A program made the translations under genes and the position numbers. The notes under the pieces were generated by a model. It was given only the letters and a program-made list of their open reading frames with translations, did no database searches and was not told the DNA's origin. Below, one piece after another: positions 33,763-42,170 of a stretch of DNA of 64,000 nt. Location: contig NZ_CP121684.1 in NCBI RefSeq assembly GCF_029760935.1, positions 682,001-746,000 of the forward strand, read 5' to 3'. This DNA comes from Lysinibacter sp. HNR (GTDB lineage: Bacteria > Actinomycetota > Actinomycetes > Actinomycetales > Microbacteriaceae). Position 1 is the stretch's first letter; every line of letters begins with the position of its first letter.

Positions 33763-36700
33763 ATGCAGAAACTGTCAAAGACATCTACTATCGCTGGGCT
33801 TGTGTTGGCCGGCGCGATGGTGCTATCCGGCTTCTTTTCTCCCGCGCGCGCCGAGCAGAATGGAGGGTTGCAGAGTATCCTGTCCCACGGTTCTCTTCCC
33901 CTCACGGACGCCGGGAAATTTTCTGATCAATTGTACTTACCAGAGGCTAACGGTCCCATTCCGGTCTTTGTTCAACTTAAAGGTCAGGGAGCGCTCAGTG
34001 TTCTAAAATCAACCAAATCACGGAACGCCGCCGAGCGGCGTGTGCACCAGGTTGAGGAGGCGGTCGAGAATCTTGCACAAGAAGCCGCGGTGCTAGATCC
34101 GGATTCCGCTATTCTCTACCCCTCCCACTATACGGTTCCTGGAATTGCCCTTAACCTCAGCGCTGAGTCTGTAAAAAAGCTGGCGGAACGCGACGATGTT
34201 GTGAGAATAACGGCGATACCCACCCTGGAAATACCTCAGCCTACGGTGGAGCAGGCCCCGTTTAACGCGCACTCAAGCATCCTGACTCGGGCGGTAGATG
34301 CCTGGAAATACTCGGGCAAAGCGGGTCAGGGGGTTAATATCGCGGTGATTGACTCGGGTGTTGACTACACACACGCTGCTTTTGGTGGCCCCGGCACCCC
34401 CGAAGCCTACCGGGAGGCAAATTCAACAATGGATGCCCCAGACCCCGCACTCTTTGACGGCAGTAAATACTTAGGCGGCTATGATTTTGCGGGACCAACC
34501 TATAACGCTGATCAGTCCTCGCCAAACTTCAATCCGGTGCCGGATCCGAATGCAAATCCGCTTGATGGGGTTGGAGGGGGTCACGGAACTCACGTCTCTG
34601 GAATCGCTGCTGGGTTTGGAGTGGATAGTGCACACAATACCTTCCGTGGAGACTACACAGCGCTTGACGCCGATAGTCTCCTGCAAGACTTTCACATAGC
34701 CCCGGGAGCCGCGCCCCTGGCTGGGCTATACGCGCTTAAGGTTTTTGGTGACCTAGGCGGCACCACGAACCTTGTTGGTGCGGCCATTGAGTGGGTGGGT
34801 AAAGAGATTGCACGGGGAACTAAAATTGATGTGGTCAACCTTTCGCTCGGTAGAGATTTTGGCGCTGTTGATAATCCGGAAAACGCTATGCTTGAAGCGC
34901 TCATGGATCACGGTGTTCTACCGGTTATGGCCGCCGGGAACGCGGGTGACATGACGGATATTGCGGGTTCACCGGGTAATACAGGGCGGAGCTTGGCGGT
35001 TGCCCTTTCGGCGAGTGGAGGTGAACTGCAGGATGCGATAGCGGTCACTGAGCCTGCCGACGCTGCGGCGGCCGGGCCGTACGGGGGAAAGTTCTCTCGA
35101 AATTTTACTGAAGATTTTAACCTCACAGCCCCTGTAACTCCCCTCATTGACAACTCGAACTATGAGGGCTGCTCACCCTATTCAGCCTCGGATGCGGTGG
35201 CCGTTTCCAAAAAAATTGTCTGGCTGGAATGGGATGAGAGTAGCATCACCTGTGGTGCTGATGTGCGGTTTGACAACGCTGCAGCGGCCGGAGCCGTGGG
35301 GGTTATCCTCACCTCAACACTGGATAACTTTGATGACAGGATTACCGGTAATGAGCTTATCCCCGGTGCACAGATTACCCACTCTGCCACGGTCGCTCTT
35401 CGGGGGGCGCTCGAAGCGGGTACACTGGTGATTCGCCTGGACGTGGCTGGTGCAAACACCTTACAGAGTCTGGACCCCTCAAAAGTTGACGTGTTGGTCC
35501 CGTACTCATCAAGAGGCGAACACGGTTCTCATAATGGCATCGTAAAACCGGATATTTCAGCCCCCGGATTTGCTGTCGTCTCGGCGGCTCACGCCACCGG
35601 ATTTGATCGTCTGGTGATGAGTGGCACCTCTATGGCATCTCCCTGGGTGGCCGGTGTAGCCGCACTCACACGTGAAACACATCCCGGCTGGTCTGCAGAC
35701 CGAATTAAAGCACAGCTGATCAATACCGCAACGACTGATATTACAACGCGTGGCAAGGAGCCGATCCCCTACGCGCCGACCAGGGCTGGCACCGGTAGGG
35801 TAGACGTTCTGAACGCCGTAAAGAACTCGGTTACGGTCGCCTCCGATAACAGCGGAGGTTTGGTCACAGCTTCGTTCGGGGTTGTGGAGGTTGGTGCTGA
35901 TGCCGTGACCAAGACCCGCACGCTCACGATCACCAACTCCGGATCCACACCCGCGCACTATCGGGCTCAGTACCTGGCAAGAACACAGATGCCGGGTGTG
36001 TCATATAGCGTCTCGCCAAGTTCCATGAGTATTCCGGAAGGGGAGTCTGCCAAGATTACCGTCACCCTCTCCATTCCAGACCCGACGGCGCTGCGACGAA
36101 CTCTTGACCCCACTATGGAGGCCGTGCAGGAGGGTATATTCCGAAACTATGTCGCAGACGCTTCCGGGGTGCTGGAACTTCAACCAACCGCTAACGAACA
36201 CAATAGCCTCAGGGTTGCGGTTTTCTCCGCGCCCAAGCCGGTCAGTGATATGAAGGCAACCGGGTTGTTGTTCCCCGAAAGAGGTTCAGCAACGGGCACA
36301 TTGTCTCTGGAGGGCCGTGGAATTGACCAGGGCACAGGTTCGGAAGCTTTTGCGTCAACTCTGGTACCGCTACAGCTTGGTGTCACTAACGATAAGCTCA
36401 TCTTTGATCCTCATAATCCGAGTTTTAAGACATTGAGTTCGCTGAATGTCCGGGCGATTGGTGCGGCTTCAACGGCTCCTCAGCTTTCCGACCCTTCTCA
36501 GGGAACGGTAGCCTTTGGGGTAGTTGTTGAGGGGGAGTGGGGGTCGCTCAAACCGCATAGCACCCCGGTGGTGTCGATTGATATCAACCAGGACGGTACA
36601 GAAGACTATTACTCCTTTGTGCGACCGTATAGTTCATTCGGCACCTGGGTGGATACTCCCGTCGCATACACGGTTGAATCGTCCACCCAGAAGATCGTTG

Positions 36701-37425
36701 ATATTCAACCGATCAACCTGATGCAGGGCAACGTATACACCAACCTCAACGACACAAACGTTTTGGTCATGCCAGTCTCCCTGAGAGCCCTCGGGTTCAC
36801 CGTCGAGTCGCGGGAGACAGAGATCAGCTACCACGTCTACACCAACTCCCTTTACGCTCCTCGGTCTCCGGAGAATCCAGAAAGTTTCGTGGTGGATAGC
36901 ACAGAAACGGTGAGTTTTGACGTGTTCAATCCAGAAATCTGGTTTGGCACTTTTGGTGAGCAGAGCGTTCTCTACAAAGATGAGAGCGGTACTATTCCCG
37001 TGCACAGGAGGCTTGACGCACTGGGTTCTGATCACTCCATAACTCACCACTCTCTAGAGGGAGGCGCTCCGGAGTCGGTAGATCCCCCGGAGGTACTGCT
37101 TTTGCACCTCGGTAATGGAGCGGGTGCTCGCTCCGCAATCATCCAACCGGTAGTGAGCCCGGGGGAAGGAGCAACACCGGACAACACTCTTCCCAGCGAT
37201 AATGGTCACGGGGAAGATGGCCCGCTCGGGGATCGGGGCGTGCCTTCGGGTAATACGGTTGCGCTCAACACAAGTTCGGATGGCAAGGCCACTCAAAGCG
37301 GTTTACTGGCAACGACTGGTGCCTCTCACTCGCTGTTACCACTGGGCGTTGGGGGGCTCCTCATTGCACTGGGCCATACCGCGCTGGCCCTGAGACAAAG
37401 GGGATGGGCAGTCGAAGGGATGTAA
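33763..37425 (+). CDS. Large cell-wall-anchored subtilisin-like serine protease (S8)
   Basis: 1220 residues from ATG 33763 (AAGGAAG nine bases upstream; the ATG at 33706 adds a cysteine-containing leader with no ribosome site). Signal peptide ending in FFSPARA|EQ. An inhibitor I9-like propeptide follows (VFVQLKGQGALSVLKS to VVRITAIP). Catalytic residues: Asp197 in AVIDSGVDYTH, His274 in GGGHGTHVSGIAAG, Ser623 in GTSMASPWVAGVAAL. A protease-associated domain is inserted at about residues 440-560 (NYEGCSPYSASDAV to AGTLVIRLDVA). Fibronectin-like beta domains follow. The end is LATTG, a hydrophobic helix and RQRG: a class E sortase signal. It is probably a surface protease that degrades extracellular or host protein. 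It stands alone, convergent with the DyP operon. Confidence 0.9.
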   Translation: MQKLSKTSTIAGLVLAGAMVLSGFFSPARAEQNGGLQSILSHGSLPLTDAGKFSDQLYLPEANGPIPVFVQLKGQGALSVLKSTKSRNAAERRVHQVEEAVENLAQEAAVLDPDSAILYPSHYTVPGIALNLSAESVKKLAERDDVVRITAIPTLEIPQPTVEQAPFNAHSSILTRAVDAWKYSGKAGQGVNIAVIDSGVDYTHAAFGGPGTPEAYREANSTMDAPDPALFDGSKYLGGYDFAGPTYNADQSSPNFNPVPDPNANPLDGVGGGHGTHVSGIAAGFGVDSAHNTFRGDYTALDADSLLQDFHIAPGAAPLAGLYALKVFGDLGGTTNLVGAAIEWVGKEIARGTKIDVVNLSLGRDFGAVDNPENAMLEALMDHGVLPVMAAGNAGDMTDIAGSPGNTGRSLAVALSASGGELQDAIAVTEPADAAAAGPYGGKFSRNFTEDFNLTAPVTPLIDNSNYEGCSPYSASDAVAVSKKIVWLEWDESSITCGADVRFDNAAAAGAVGVILTSTLDNFDDRITGNELIPGAQITHSATVALRGALEAGTLVIRLDVAGANTLQSLDPSKVDVLVPYSSRGEHGSHNGIVKPDISAPGFAVVSAAHATGFDRLVMSGTSMASPWVAGVAALTRETHPGWSADRIKAQLINTATTDITTRGKEPIPYAPTRAGTGRVDVLNAVKNSVTVASDNSGGLVTASFGVVEVGADAVTKTRTLTITNSGSTPAHYRAQYLARTQMPGVSYSVSPSSMSIPEGESAKITVTLSIPDPTALRRTLDPTMEAVQEGIFRNYVADASGVLELQPTANEHNSLRVAVFSAPKPVSDMKATGLLFPERGSATGTLSLEGRGIDQGTGSEAFASTLVPLQLGVTNDKLIFDPHNPSFKTLSSLNVRAIGAASTAPQLSDPSQGTVAFGVVVEGEWGSLKPHSTPVVSIDINQDGTEDYYSFVRPYSSFGTWVDTPVAYTVESSTQKIVDIQPINLMQGNVYTNLNDTNVLVMPVSLRALGFTVESRETEISYHVYTNSLYAPRSPENPESFVVDSTETVSFDVFNPEIWFGTFGEQSVLYKDESGTIPVHRRLDALGSDHSITHHSLEGGAPESVDPPEVLLLHLGNGAGARSAIIQPVVSPGEGATPDNTLPSDNGHGEDGPLGDRGVPSGNTVALNTSSDGKATQSGLLATTGASHSLLPLGVGGLLIALGHTALALRQRGWAVEGM

Positions 37426-37493
37426 CCGTGGGTCATATGTGGTGGAGGCTTTGTGTCAAGACCGGCACGACTTGTACTAGACCTCTACTAGGG

Positions 37494-38750
37494 CTAGGCG
37501 GGGAAGAGCGCGTCTCCCACATACCCGCCCTTGGCGCATCCCGGGGGTATCGCAAAGACCGCCGAGCCCACGTGGGTTATCCACTCATTGAGCAGGTCTA
37601 GTTCGTCGAGCCTGCGCTGAATCGGGGCAAATTGGGTGAGGGGGTTGGCCTGATACGAGGCGAAGAGCAGGCCGGCGTTGCTATCGTGTCCCGCGGCGGG
37701 TGGTTCGTCATAGTTGTAGCTGCGCCGATAGATGCGCTCTGCCGGATTATCGGAGCGGGCGCGGCGCAGGTGCGAGATGTCGGAGATGACGGGGAAGCCG
37801 AGGGGGTCTTTTGCCGTGAAGTCGGGTTCGTCGTGTTCGTGAACTCCGGTGAGTGGGGCGCCGTTGTCGAGCCTGCGGCCCACGGCAGCCTCGCGGCCGC
37901 TACGGTCGAGCCGGTCCCACTTGTCGAGGTCCATGGAGATTCGGCGCAGGACCAGGGAAGTCCCTCCCACCAGCCAGGCGGGCTTTCCCGAGGACCACAC
38001 CACCCGTTCGAAGTCTTCCGTTCCGGGGCGGGGGTTTGAAGTTCCATCCAGTTGGCCAAAGAGGTTACGCATGGTGGTACCCGGTTTTTGGGAGCCGCGT
38101 GCGCGGAGGAATCCGTTTTGGGTCCAGCGGAGGGTGGCAAAGGCGCGGGTGTCCTTCACGACCATGCGGGCGGCGTGGGCAACTGTTATCGGGTCGTCCG
38201 CCCCGATGTGGAGCAGGAGGTCGCCGTGGCTGAGGGCATCCTCTAGTCGATCTTGCGAGTACTGCGGTAGGGGTGCCAGCCACTCGGGGAGTGCCCCCGG
38301 ATCGACCCGGCGAACGAGTTCCGGGCCAAATCCGAAGGTGATGGTGAGGCGGGCCGCTATGTGGGCAAGTTCCGGCTCGGAGTCGGCGAGGGCGGCCATG
38401 CCGGAGGTGAGCTTGATGGCGTCGTCGGTGAGTATTCGAAGCATTCTCTTGATGGCGCCGCGATCGGTTTCGGGTCGCAGGTCAAACGCGAGGTAGCTGG
38501 CGTGTGCCTGGGGCTCCGTAGCGATTCCCGCCTGGTGGACGCCGTAAAAAGGTTCGATGCTGTTATTGTCAATTGCTTGCGAGGCCGGGGTCGCGTTTGG
38601 TGAGCTGCTGGGTGGCCGCGACGAGTTCTGCACGGCCAGATCAACTCCGGCGGCGGTGAGGGCACCAACCCCGGCGGCACCTCCGAGAAGAAGGTGCCGC
38701 CTACTGAGGCCGCGACTATCACCGGCCTGAGAAGGGTGAGGGCTTTCCAC
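37494..38750 (-). CDS. efeB: Dyp-type heme peroxidase, EfeB-like, Tat-exported
   Basis: 418 residues. Twin-arginine signal LSRRHLLLGGAAGVGALTAAG. The peroxidase carries the motif QLDGTSNPR (the GxxDG-type loop with the catalytic Asp), VVWSSGKPAWLVGGTSLVLRRISMDLDKWD, the distal Asp/His stretch HEHDEPDF, then YRRSYNYDEPPAAG and GLLFASYQANPLTQFAPIQ. EfeB/DyP enzymes use peroxide to oxidise dyes or to handle heme and iron outside the membrane. No EfeU or EfeO is next to it. Here it ends a four-gene operon with copper-handling proteins, so a link to copper or peroxide stress is likely (inference). Confidence 0.9.
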   Translation of the reverse strand: MESPHPSQAGDSRGLSRRHLLLGGAAGVGALTAAGVDLAVQNSSRPPSSSPNATPASQAIDNNSIEPFYGVHQAGIATEPQAHASYLAFDLRPETDRGAIKRMLRILTDDAIKLTSGMAALADSEPELAHIAARLTITFGFGPELVRRVDPGALPEWLAPLPQYSQDRLEDALSHGDLLLHIGADDPITVAHAARMVVKDTRAFATLRWTQNGFLRARGSQKPGTTMRNLFGQLDGTSNPRPGTEDFERVVWSSGKPAWLVGGTSLVLRRISMDLDKWDRLDRSGREAAVGRRLDNGAPLTGVHEHDEPDFTAKDPLGFPVISDISHLRRARSDNPAERIYRRSYNYDEPPAAGHDSNAGLLFASYQANPLTQFAPIQRRLDELDLLNEWITHVGSAVFAIPPGCAKGGYVGDALFPA

Positions 38751-38752
38751 GT

Positions 38753-39355
38753 TTAGTGACCGGTTCCGTGTGTATTGTTATCGGTGCCGTCGCTATCCGT
38801 GTTACCGGTGTTGCCCTCCGGGGCATACTCTTCGTTTGCCCCTGCATAATCCTTGATCGGTAGGGTGAGGGTGACAACCGAGCCGTTGCTCAGTGTGAGC
38901 GCGAGCTCGGCAGTTGCACCCGGGATAAGAGCTTCGTTCAGATCCATGAGCATGATGTGATCGGCACCGGGAACAAGAGAGTGTGTTTTACCGGCGGAAA
39001 CGATAAAACCTCCGTCTTTTTCCTGCATCACCATTGTTCCGTTTTCATCGGGAACGACCTCGTGCATTTCAACGCTCCCTGCGACGGGACTCGTGGCGGA
39101 GGAAATGGTGATGTCCTGATCGGAGGAGTTCTCAAACACTCCAAAAAGTCCCGTCATTTCACCGTCGGTTGCCTTAATCCAACCGTCTTTAAAGGTGAGG
39201 GAACTCTCGCCGACCTTCTGCGATGCCGCGCCCGGGGTGACGGACGGCTTTTCTGTCGGGGCACACCCCGCAAACGCAAATATGGCTGCAGTCCCCAGCG
39301 TGAGGGCTGCCGTGGTTGAGATTTTTTTCGAACGAAATAGGGGAAGTTTAAACAT
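38753..39355 (-). CDS. PCu(A)C-type copper chaperone lipoprotein
   Basis: 200 residues. Lipoprotein signal with lipobox FAGC at Cys30. The PCu(A)C domain has LTFKDGWIKATDGEMTGLFGVFEN, the metal ligands Met/His in GSVEMHEV and MVMQ, and the second pair in THSLVPGADHIMLMDL. These proteins hold Cu(I) outside the membrane and can deliver it to cytochrome oxidase. The C-terminal 25 residues are Asn/Asp/Gly-rich with His-Gly-Thr-Gly-His at the end. It is two bases from efeB and 93 bases after copC. Confidence 0.87.
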   Translation of the reverse strand: MFKLPLFRSKKISTTAALTLGTAAIFAFAGCAPTEKPSVTPGAASQKVGESSLTFKDGWIKATDGEMTGLFGVFENSSDQDITISSATSPVAGSVEMHEVVPDENGTMVMQEKDGGFIVSAGKTHSLVPGADHIMLMDLNEALIPGATAELALTLSNGSVVTLTLPIKDYAGANEEYAPEGNTGNTDSDGTDNNTHGTGH

Positions 39356-39448
39356 GGGTGGGTATCTTTCTGACGTTTCGGGACGTCGAGGTTGGCCGTA
39401 TCGGTCGGGACAAAATAGTAGGGTGAGCGCCTGGGGATTGAGGGGGGG

Positions 39449-40189
39449 TTAGTTATCACGCGCTGGAGGGTCGGTCGGCTTCTGCGAGGGGGCTTCGTCG
39501 TGTGCGGAAGTATCTGTTCCGTCCGGGGAGGAAGGCGCGCTAGCGCGGAAGCGGCGGCTAACTCGCAGCACAAGAGCCATGAGGCCCACGGCGATGGCCG
39601 CACCAAGGAGCGCGATGAACAGGGTTCGAAGTACACTGGGCAGCGATTTCTGAATATCTTCATCAAGTGAGGTGTTTTGCATCGCATCCGATGTTTTTTC
39701 GGTCTCCGGTGCTGTCTCGGATCCTACGGGTGGTACCGCGCTGGGGGTCGTATCGCCCCTCTCAGGTGTGCCGGTGCCCACGGTATAAACGAAGCTCCCG
39801 CTGATGGGGTGGCCATCGCTGGATACCACGCGCCAGGCGACCGTGTAGGTGTCATCCGCCGCGCCCGGTAACAGCTTTTGTGTGAGCAGGCGAGCATCGT
39901 GGGAGGGTTCACCGTCAATCCAGTCTTTGCCTGCACTATCCGTCACCCGAATCAAAGAGCCGATGTTGAGTATGGTGTCGGAGAACGTGAGGGAGACGTT
40001 TTCCGGGGCAGCGTCAATCTGTGCGCTATCGGAAGGCTGGGAACTAATCAGTCGATCGTGCGCGTGCGCAGGGGTAGCAACCGCGAGGGGAGCCGTCACT
40101 AATCCCAGTGCGGCACACAGCACTCCGCCCCAGCGTGTGGCGGTGTGGAGGGGCTTGCGTCCTCGCGAGGAGGCTCGTGAATTGTTCAC
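39449..40189 (-). CDS. CopC-domain copper-binding protein, membrane-anchored
   Basis: 246 residues. Signal peptide, then mature N-terminus starting at AHDRLISSQPSDSA, in which the free His at position 1 or 3 binds copper as in CopC. The domain continues to DDTYTVAWRVVSSDGHPISGSFVYTVG. A linker of about 50 residues leads to one C-terminal helix (VLRTLFIALLGAAIAVGLMALVLR) and a polar tail. It probably binds Cu(II) outside the membrane and hands it to the PCu(A)C protein encoded next. Confidence 0.88.
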   Translation of the reverse strand: MNNSRASSRGRKPLHTATRWGGVLCAALGLVTAPLAVATPAHAHDRLISSQPSDSAQIDAAPENVSLTFSDTILNIGSLIRVTDSAGKDWIDGEPSHDARLLTQKLLPGAADDTYTVAWRVVSSDGHPISGSFVYTVGTGTPERGDTTPSAVPPVGSETAPETEKTSDAMQNTSLDEDIQKSLPSVLRTLFIALLGAAIAVGLMALVLRVSRRFRASAPSSPDGTDTSAHDEAPSQKPTDPPARDN

Positions 40190-40238
40190 AGAACAGCTCG
40201 TTTCTCTTAGTCTGTGCTTTTGACGACTGATTCAGCGC

Positions 40239-40257
40239 CACCCTGCGGTTGAGGGTG
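40239..40257. other. Small hairpin between the first two copper-operon genes
   Basis: CACCCT-GCGGTTG-AGGGTG, a perfect 6-bp stem with a 7-base loop, between the membrane protein gene and copC. Possibly an RNA processing or attenuation element. Weak evidence. Confidence 0.3.
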
Positions 40258-40294
40258 TCAGGAGACGCAGAAACGCTCAAGACCTATACGGTGT

Positions 40295-40960
40295 TCAGGG
40301 GGCCTGCACCGCTGTTAACGTTGAGACAGTCTGCGCTGCCGCGTGATTGTGCTCTTGTGCGAGGGTAAGCGGCGGGCCACGATATCGCAGAGTTGTGAAC
40401 CACCGTCGTGCGGTGGCGAAGAGGTTGTGTTGGCCGAGGGAAATTCCCGCTCGGCGGGGAAGAATTATCAACCGGGGAACACTGGGCGAGGGGAATCGTG
40501 TGAGTAGGCGGGTGAGCCGGATAAGCTGTTCGACCGCGTATTCTCCTCGACGTAGGAGGAGGATTGTCGCGGTGGCGGCGCCCGCGTGGGCAACCCACAT
40601 CCAGGTTCCGTGGGCATCCGTGGTGGTGTTGACTGTACCATCAGCGAGTGCGATCGAGACGGGGCTGAGCGAGTGGTCGTGAGGCCCCCGCGTCTGCTCG
40701 CCCGCCCGTGATGGCTCGGTGACGTAGGAGAAGAACAGGTGGAAGAGAGCCTGGCTGGTGCACACCGCAACCGTGGTTCGCCAGAGTGAGAGGGTGGTGC
40801 CCGCGCAGAGGATACACAGGGTTATTGCAATGATGAGAGACCCCGCAAGCCCGAGCGGTGAGGGGGCGTTGCCGCCCGCGACTAGGTGGGAGACCGCAGC
40901 CACGAGGGTGATAAAGACGGCGCCCACCAGACCGCGGCCTGTGCGCCGCTGTCTACTCAT
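40295..40960 (-). CDS. Membrane protein, first gene of the copper/peroxidase operon
   Basis: 221 residues from ATG 40960 with GAGGGTG just upstream; ATG 40978 is the alternative. Four helices are visible: GLVGAVFITLVAAVSHLVAGG, LAGSLIIAITLCILCAGTTLSLWRT, VAVCTSQALFHLFFSYV and WMWVAHAGAATATILLL. His residues lie in or near the helices (SHL, LFHLFF, PHDHS, VAHAG) and could bind metal. Similar proteins are found beside CopC and PCu(A)C genes in actinobacteria (established neighbourhood from memory). Function not known. Confidence 0.65.
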   Translation of the reverse strand: MSRQRRTGRGLVGAVFITLVAAVSHLVAGGNAPSPLGLAGSLIIAITLCILCAGTTLSLWRTTVAVCTSQALFHLFFSYVTEPSRAGEQTRGPHDHSLSPVSIALADGTVNTTTDAHGTWMWVAHAGAATATILLLRRGEYAVEQLIRLTRLLTRFPSPSVPRLIILPRRAGISLGQHNLFATARRWFTTLRYRGPPLTLAQEHNHAAAQTVSTLTAVQAP

Positions 40961-41125
40961 TCGTGTCACCCTCACCATACGATACTAATTATAAATTGAA
41001 AATGTTGCGATTCTCACTAATCGCGTGGCGGGGTTTAGGATTCCCTTTATAGTGCACAATCGTTTAGTAAACGTGCATGAGATGAGCATTAAATGCGGAT
41101 GGAAACTCCGGTAACATAGGGTCTT

Positions 41126-42166
41126 GTGTCAGAGACCAATCCCATCACCGAAGAAGCCGTGGAGGCCGCCGCCGAAGAAGCGCTCGCAAGCCTGGCCACA
41201 GCTACAAACCTCGCGGAGTTCAAAGCCCTCCGTGCCGCTCACACCGGCGAAGGCTCGGCACTCTCCCGACTCAACGCGCAATTACGGAACGTGCCGTCCG
41301 ATCAGAAGGCCGCGAGCGGCAAGCTCGTGGGGCAGGCGCGGGGGCGTGTGAACCAGGCCTTTGCCGCGCGCGAGGAATCGTTGCGGGTGGAGGAAGAGGT
41401 TCGTAAGCTCGCAGCCGAGAGTGTAGATGTTACCGCGGCTCCCGCGCACTGGCGCGCGGGAGCCCGCCACCCCCTTTCCACAATGCAGGATGCTATCTCC
41501 GACATCTTTGTCGGCATGGGCTGGGAGGTTGCCGACGGGCCGGAGCTCGAGAACGAGTGGTTTAACTTTGATGCGCTGAATTTCGCTCCGGATCATCCCG
41601 CGCGTGCGATGCAGGACACCTTCTTTGTGGAGCCGGTGGAGAGTCACCTTCTCCTGCGTACCCACACCTCGCCCGTGCAGCTTCGGGCGCTCCTCGCCCG
41701 CGAATTGCCCGTGTATGTTGTGGCTCCCGGACGGGTTTTCCGCACCGATGAGCTGGACGCTACACACACACCCGTGTTTAGTCAGGTGGAGGGTATAGCC
41801 ATCGATCGTGGTCTCACGATGGCCCATCTGCGAGGAACCCTGGAGCACCTCGCACGTCAGCTCTTTGGCGACGAAGCAAAGATCAGGCTTCGACCCAACT
41901 TCTTCCCCTTCACCGAGCCCAGCGCCGAGATGGACGTGTGGCAACCGGGAGCTAAGGGTGGGGCCCGCTGGGTGGAGTGGGGCGGCTGCGGCATGGTAAA
42001 CCCCAACGTTTTACGGGCGGCCGGTATCGACCCGGAGGAGTACCAGGGGTTTGCCTTTGGCATGGGAATTGAACGTACTCTCCAGTTCCGCAACGCCCTC
42101 AACGACATGCGAGACATGGTTGAGGGAGACATTCGGTTTAACACACAATTTGGAACGGTGGTCTAA
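41126..42166 (+). CDS. pheS: Phenylalanyl-tRNA synthetase, alpha subunit
   Basis: 346 residues, GTG start at 41126. The N-terminal coiled coil for tRNA is present, then [39 protein letters not shown] (motif 1 region), [13 protein letters not shown], motif 2 [26 protein letters not shown] and motif 3 [24 protein letters not shown]. It forms an alpha2-beta2 enzyme with PheT. A TAACAT -10-like box lies 8 bases upstream of the GTG and no real Shine-Dalgarno is seen, so the message may be leaderless. Confidence 0.97.
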   Translation: MSETNPITEEAVEAAAEEALASLATATNLAEFKALRAAHTGEGSALSRLNAQLRNVPSDQKAASGKLVGQARGRVNQAFAAREESLRVEEEVRKLAAESVDVTAAPAHWRAGARHPLSTMQDAISDIFVGMGWEVADGPELENEWFNFDALNFAPDHPARAMQDTFFVEPVESHLLLRTHTSPVQLRALLARELPVYVVAPGRVFRTDELDATHTPVFSQVEGIAIDRGLTMAHLRGTLEHLARQLFGDEAKIRLRPNFFPFTEPSAEMDVWQPGAKGGARWVEWGGCGMVNPNVLRAAGIDPEEYQGFAFGMGIERTLQFRNALNDMRDMVEGDIRFNTQFGTVV

Positions 42167-42170
42167 TCAT

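Noticed and set aside
41000-41125. T-box riboswitch before pheST
   Set aside because: No T-box sequence, specifier stem or terminator was seen in the short upstream region.
42051-42170. Upstream extension of the pheT frame inside pheS
   Set aside because: Overlaps pheS in another frame; ATG 42171 gives the canonical MRIPLSWL start.
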